DNA of 34,776 nucleotides from Candidatus Dormiibacterota bacterium (GTDB lineage Bacteria; Chloroflexota; Dormibacteria; Aeolococcales; Aeolococcaceae), in assembly GCA_003132525.1 (NCBI GenBank), contig PKXZ01000088.1, forward strand, positions 1-34,776, in the 5' to 3' direction. A program made the position numbers and the translations under genes. Positions 31,565 to 34,776 of the stretch are shown piece by piece (the first letter of the stretch is position 1; every line of letters starts with the position of its first letter). Under the pieces are notes generated by a model. It did no database searches. It saw only the letters and a program-made list of their open reading frames with translations, and was not told the origin of the DNA.

Positions 31565-32782
31565 TCAGGCAGAGCGGCGCTCGGCGAAACGCGGAGGGAC
31601 CAGCGTCGGCTCGTCGAGCACGCGCGTCAGCGCGAGCTCCGCGGCGCCGAGCAGCGGCCCGTCGGCGCCGAGCTGGGTGGGCCTGATCAGTTCGTCGAGC
31701 TCCTGCGACGGCGCCATGACCCGTTCCCGCAACTCGGCGTCCACGGTCTCCTCCACCATCGGCCACATGGTCGCGAGCCAACCGCCGAGCACAACTCGCT
31801 CCGGATTGAACACGTTGACCAGGCCGACGAGCCCGGTCGCCAGCCAGTGGCCGACGTCTTCGATGGCGGCAAGCGCGACCGGATCGCCCCAGGCCGCCTC
31901 CCGCAGCAGGCGGGTGACCGCTTCCGGCTTGTAGTTCTTCTCGACGACGCCGACCCGGCGCAGGATCGCCGGGCCGCCGATCTCGGTCTCCCAGCAGCCG
32001 ATGGCGCCGCAGCGGCAGCGCTCCCCCATCGGGTTCACCTGGAAGTGCCCGACCTCGCCGGCGCATCCGGCGGCCCCGACGAGCGGACGGCCGTCGATGA
32101 CGAGGCCACCGCCGACTCCGACCTCGCTGGACACGTAGACGAGGTGATGCACCCCGACACCTGCACCCCAGGTGTGCTCGGCCAGTGCGCCGAGGTCGGC
32201 CTCGTTGGCGATGGTCACCGGGAGGCTCGTCCCGATCCGGTCGGCAACCAGCCGGCCGAGCGGGACGTCCCGCCAGCCGAGGTTCGGCGCGAAGTGGACG
32301 AAGCCGTCGGCGCGGCGGACCACGCCAGCGACCGCGATGCCGAGACCGGACACCCAGCACCCGGGTGGGATCGATGCCTGGGCGGTCTGGATGAGCTTGC
32401 CGATGTCCTCGATGGTCTGGTCCACCGCGAGGCGGCGCGGCTGATGAGTCACGCGGGCGCGATGCAGGATGCGCCCCCCGAGGCCGACCACCGCAGCCGA
32501 CAGGGAGTTGACCGCGATCTCAGCGGTGATGGCCGCGGCCCCCTCGGGGTTTGGCCGGGCGACCAGCGAGGGTCGGCCCGGCGCCCCCAGGCGAGCTGGA
32601 TCTCCCTCTTCCACCAGACCGCGTGCGCGCAGGTCGGCCACCAGCTCACCGATCGTGCTTCGGGTCATGCCGAGGGTGCCGCCGATCTCCGATCGGGACA
32701 GCGCACCAGACTGATGGAGGTGACGGAGCAGCAGGCTCAGGTTGTGACGTCGGACCGACTCCGGCGATGCCATGGGACTCAT
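31565..32782 (-). CDS. xylR: ROK family transcriptional regulator, XylR-like
   Basis: The 405-residue protein has an N-terminal winged helix (about 12-60; LSRSEIGGTLGMTRSTIGEL) and a ROK sugar-kinase-like domain. GVGGGLVIDGRPLVGAAGCA and then GEVGHFQVNPMGERCRCG carry the ROK zinc site, continuing to CGAIGCWE. A sugar-binding role with loss of DNA binding when xylose is present is known for XylR in Firmicutes. Two ATGs (32782 and 32773) are possible. It lies 30 bp after the permease gene on the same strand and faces xylA/xylB, so it probably controls both arms. Confidence 0.87.
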   Translation of the reverse strand: MSPMASPESVRRHNLSLLLRHLHQSGALSRSEIGGTLGMTRSTIGELVADLRARGLVEEGDPARLGAPGRPSLVARPNPEGAAAITAEIAVNSLSAAVVGLGGRILHRARVTHQPRRLAVDQTIEDIGKLIQTAQASIPPGCWVSGLGIAVAGVVRRADGFVHFAPNLGWRDVPLGRLVADRIGTSLPVTIANEADLGALAEHTWGAGVGVHHLVYVSSEVGVGGGLVIDGRPLVGAAGCAGEVGHFQVNPMGERCRCGAIGCWETEIGGPAILRRVGVVEKNYKPEAVTRLLREAAWGDPVALAAIEDVGHWLATGLVGLVNVFNPERVVLGGWLATMWPMVEETVDAELRERVMAPSQELDELIRPTQLGADGPLLGAAELALTRVLDEPTLVPPRFAERRSA

Positions 32783-32812
32783 CGGTCGCTGGCCCCTCCT
32801 ACGTCCGTGACG

Positions 32813-34207
32813 TCAGGCTCGTCGCTGGGCGCCGCGGCGCGAGAGGACATCAATAGTTCCAGCCGCCAGCAGGACCAGCGCGACCACGATGTCGATCCAC
32901 TCGGACGCGACCCCGATGAGGTACAGGCCGTTGTAGATACCGCCGATCATCAGGCCACCGAGGATTCCGTGAATGGTCCTGCCCCGGCCACCGAAGAGGC
33001 TCGTGCCTCCGATAACAGCGGCAGCGATCGCCAGAAGAACATAGCTGTTGGCGGATTTGATGATGTTGGTGGTCACCGACACCTGCCACGACGCGAAGAG
33101 GATGCCGGCCACCCCCGAGACCAGAGCAGCCAGCACGAAGGACCACGTTCGGATTCCGGCTAGGCTCACGCCGGCTCGTCGAGCAGCTTCGGGGTTGCCA
33201 CCGATGGCGTAGACATACCGACCAAACCGTGTCCGCTGGAGCAGGATCGTCGAGAGGAACAGCACGACAAGGACGATCGGGATGAGGTACGGAAGGCCCT
33301 CGATGACCCCGGCATGGGCACGGTTGACGTTGCAGAGCGCGATGACTACGATGCCCGCGGCCGCGACAAGGACGATCTTTGCCACGGTCAGGCTGAGTGG
33401 TGGCGCCACCAGACCGCGGCGACGACGGCCGGTGTCCCGGTACAGGAAGTAAACCGCGGTGGCAACCATGACCACCGCGAACAGGATCCAACTGACGATC
33501 GGGCTGAACTTTCCCCAAAAGAGGTCATACAGCACCTGCTGGTTGTTGTACAGAGAGTTGCCGATGCTGACCGCGCCACCGTGCAGGACGATGATTGCCG
33601 CTCCCTCGAGGACCAGCAGGCCCCCCAGAGTCACGATGAAGGAGGGCATTTTGAGCCGGGCAACCATCGTCCCCTGGACGGCTCCCACTGCCGCGCAGAT
33701 CAGGAGCGCGACGATGATCGCCAGCCACCAGGGCAGGGCGAACCCGTGAGTGCAGAGCGCGCAACTGGCGGGCGCACCTGGTTGGACCAGTTCGGCCACG
33801 ACCACGGCACCAAGACCCATAACCAGGCCAACGGAGAGGTCGATCTCGCCGAGCAGCAGCACAAAGACCTCGGCCATACCGAGCATCACGAATGGCGCGC
33901 CCTGCGTGAGCAGGTTGGTGAGGTTGGCCGCAGAGAGAAAGACGGAGCTCTGCGTCTGGAAGATGATGACGATGACGATCAGGCCGACGATGACGGGCAG
34001 CACGCCGCTGTCACCGGAGCGGACCCGCTTGGCCCACGCGCCGATGTATTGGCTCAAGCTGGCGTCCGTCGGCAGCGCGAGGAGATCCCCCGGCGCCGCT
34101 GTGGCCTCGAGTGAATCCTGCGGTCCGGAGGTGACGGCGAGCTCCGAGACGCCATCGTCGGGCGCCGTCGTCGCCGTCGTGCCGGCCACCGGGTGCTCAG
34201 CGCTCAT
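32813..34207 (-). CDS. xylH: sugar ABC transporter permease, XylH-like
   Basis: The 464-residue protein has an unusually long N-terminal tail (about 65 residues, Ala/Thr/Asp-rich), then about ten membrane helices of the BPD_transp_2 (RbsC/XylH) family. FVMLGMAEVFVLLLGEIDLS, then VGLVMGLGAVVVAELV, is the signature first part; LKMPSFIVTLGGLLVLEGAA and IGGTSLFGGRGRTIHGILGG are further family blocks. It is longer than E. coli XylH (393) because of the tail and an RRRRG loop near residue 265. It starts 3 bp after the ATPase gene stop. Xylose as substrate is inferred from the neighbours. Confidence 0.88.
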   Translation of the reverse strand: MSAEHPVAGTTATTAPDDGVSELAVTSGPQDSLEATAAPGDLLALPTDASLSQYIGAWAKRVRSGDSGVLPVIVGLIVIVIIFQTQSSVFLSAANLTNLLTQGAPFVMLGMAEVFVLLLGEIDLSVGLVMGLGAVVVAELVQPGAPASCALCTHGFALPWWLAIIVALLICAAVGAVQGTMVARLKMPSFIVTLGGLLVLEGAAIIVLHGGAVSIGNSLYNNQQVLYDLFWGKFSPIVSWILFAVVMVATAVYFLYRDTGRRRRGLVAPPLSLTVAKIVLVAAAGIVVIALCNVNRAHAGVIEGLPYLIPIVLVVLFLSTILLQRTRFGRYVYAIGGNPEAARRAGVSLAGIRTWSFVLAALVSGVAGILFASWQVSVTTNIIKSANSYVLLAIAAAVIGGTSLFGGRGRTIHGILGGLMIGGIYNGLYLIGVASEWIDIVVALVLLAAGTIDVLSRRGAQRRA

Positions 34208-34210
34208 GGT

Positions 34211-34776
34211 TCACTCCGTTCCCATCGCTGCTTCGAGAGGGGCAGTGGTCGCCTCACGTGTTCTCGCGCTTCCGGTGGTCATGATCTCGACGACGCTTTG
34301 CGTGTCGAACTCGGACGCCGGACCGCTCGCGACCAGGCGACCGAGGTGCAGGACCGCGATGCGATCCGCCACGGCGAAGACGTCGTTGAGGTTGTGCGAG
34401 ATCACAATGACCGCGATGCCGCGCTGAGCGAGCTTGCGGATCACCGACAGCACCATCGTGGTCTGAGCGACCCCGAGCGCCGCGGTTGGCTCGTCCATGA
34501 TCGCCAGCTTCGCCTCCCACATAACAGCCCGCGCCACGGCGACGGCCTGGCGCTGTCCGCCCGAAAGGGAGCCGACTGGTTGGCGAATCGAACGCACAGA
34601 GGTCACTGACAACCCGGAGAGCGTGTCTTTTGCCGTCAGCTCCATCGAGGTTTCATTTAATAGACCAAAGCGTCCGGTCTCGCGTCCAAGGAACATGTTC
34701 TGAACAATGTCGAGGTTGTCGCAGAGCGCGAGGTCCTGGTAGACGGTGGCGATGCCGAGATCGGTGGCGTCCTTCG
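34211..34776 (-). CDS. xylG: sugar ABC transporter ATP-binding protein, C-terminal part (XylG-like)
   Basis: The gene continues beyond the right edge; about 188 C-terminal codons are present. The first visible residues carry the Q-loop (VYQDLALCDNLDIVQNMFLG). The ABC signature VGSLSGGQRQAVAVARAV, Walker B LAIMDEPTAALG and H-loop VIVISHNLNDVF are all present. Only one nucleotide-binding half follows, so this may be the second half of an RbsA/XylG-type duplicated ATPase or a single-domain form. That cannot be decided without upstream sequence. It precedes the permease by 3 bp. Confidence 0.88.
   Translation of the reverse strand, partial: KDATDLGIATVYQDLALCDNLDIVQNMFLGRETGRFGLLNETSMELTAKDTLSGLSVTSVRSIRQPVGSLSGGQRQAVAVARAVMWEAKLAIMDEPTAALGVAQTTMVLSVIRKLAQRGIAVIVISHNLNDVFAVADRIAVLHLGRLVASGPASEFDTQSVVEIMTTGSARTREATTAPLEAAMGTE

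Overview
This is a high-GC bacterial chromosomal window, densely packed with genes on both strands. No stretch longer than about 230 bp lacks a gene, and I see no rRNA, tRNA, CRISPR array, transposase or phage gene. The gene set mixes an actinobacterial-type xylose isomerase, a glnA4/aldC-like amine cluster, a type III polyketide synthase cluster, and a paired DUF1501/DUF1800 Tat-type operon. It suits a soil heterotroph of the Actinobacteriota, Chloroflexota or Dormibacterota sphere. I cannot fix the phylum from sequence reading alone.

Layout. (a) 1-717, minus: NfeD-like protein followed by an SPFH/band-7 protein cut by the window edge. (b) 747-5436, minus: a translationally coupled operon of DUF1800, DUF1501, a small exported protein, ApbE flavin transferase and a ferric-reductase-like haem membrane protein. 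It looks like an exported redox module. (c) 5628-10072, plus: SCP2-like, DUF971, PaaG-like enoyl-CoA hydratase/isomerase, a GlcD-type FAD oxidase, and a ThDP decarboxylase-like enzyme overlapping it. (d) 10073-17511: DUF1684 protein and an RpiR regulator on minus, divergent from an APC permease, gamma-glutamyl hydrolase, glutamine-synthetase-like ligase, aldehyde dehydrogenase and SDR. This is a gamma-glutamylated-amine catabolic operon that lacks an amine oxidase.

(e) 17613-20447: type III PKS and isoprenylcysteine-methyltransferase-like gene, with a convergent FAD oxidoreductase. The trio matches the srsA/srsB/srsC phenolic-lipid cluster. (f) 20522-21766: a DedA protein fused to a second membrane domain and an ArsR-like winged helix. 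(g) 21827-26833: an aldehyde dehydrogenase divergent from a class II aldolase, HAD hydrolase, DhaL and DhaK operon, which may be an undescribed ketose route. (h) 27065-28789: a membrane HD-GYP protein with an extracytoplasmic PKD-like domain. (i) 28954-34776: xylose locus, with xylA and xylB on plus facing a ROK repressor, a sugar ABC permease and a partial ABC ATPase on minus.

The most interesting parts are the aldolase/HAD/DhaL/DhaK operon, whose DhaK lacks the usual active-site lysine; the ApbE operon with a candidate flavinylation motif in its small exported protein; the amine operon in which an SDR seems to replace the amine oxidase; and the DedA/winged-helix fusion.
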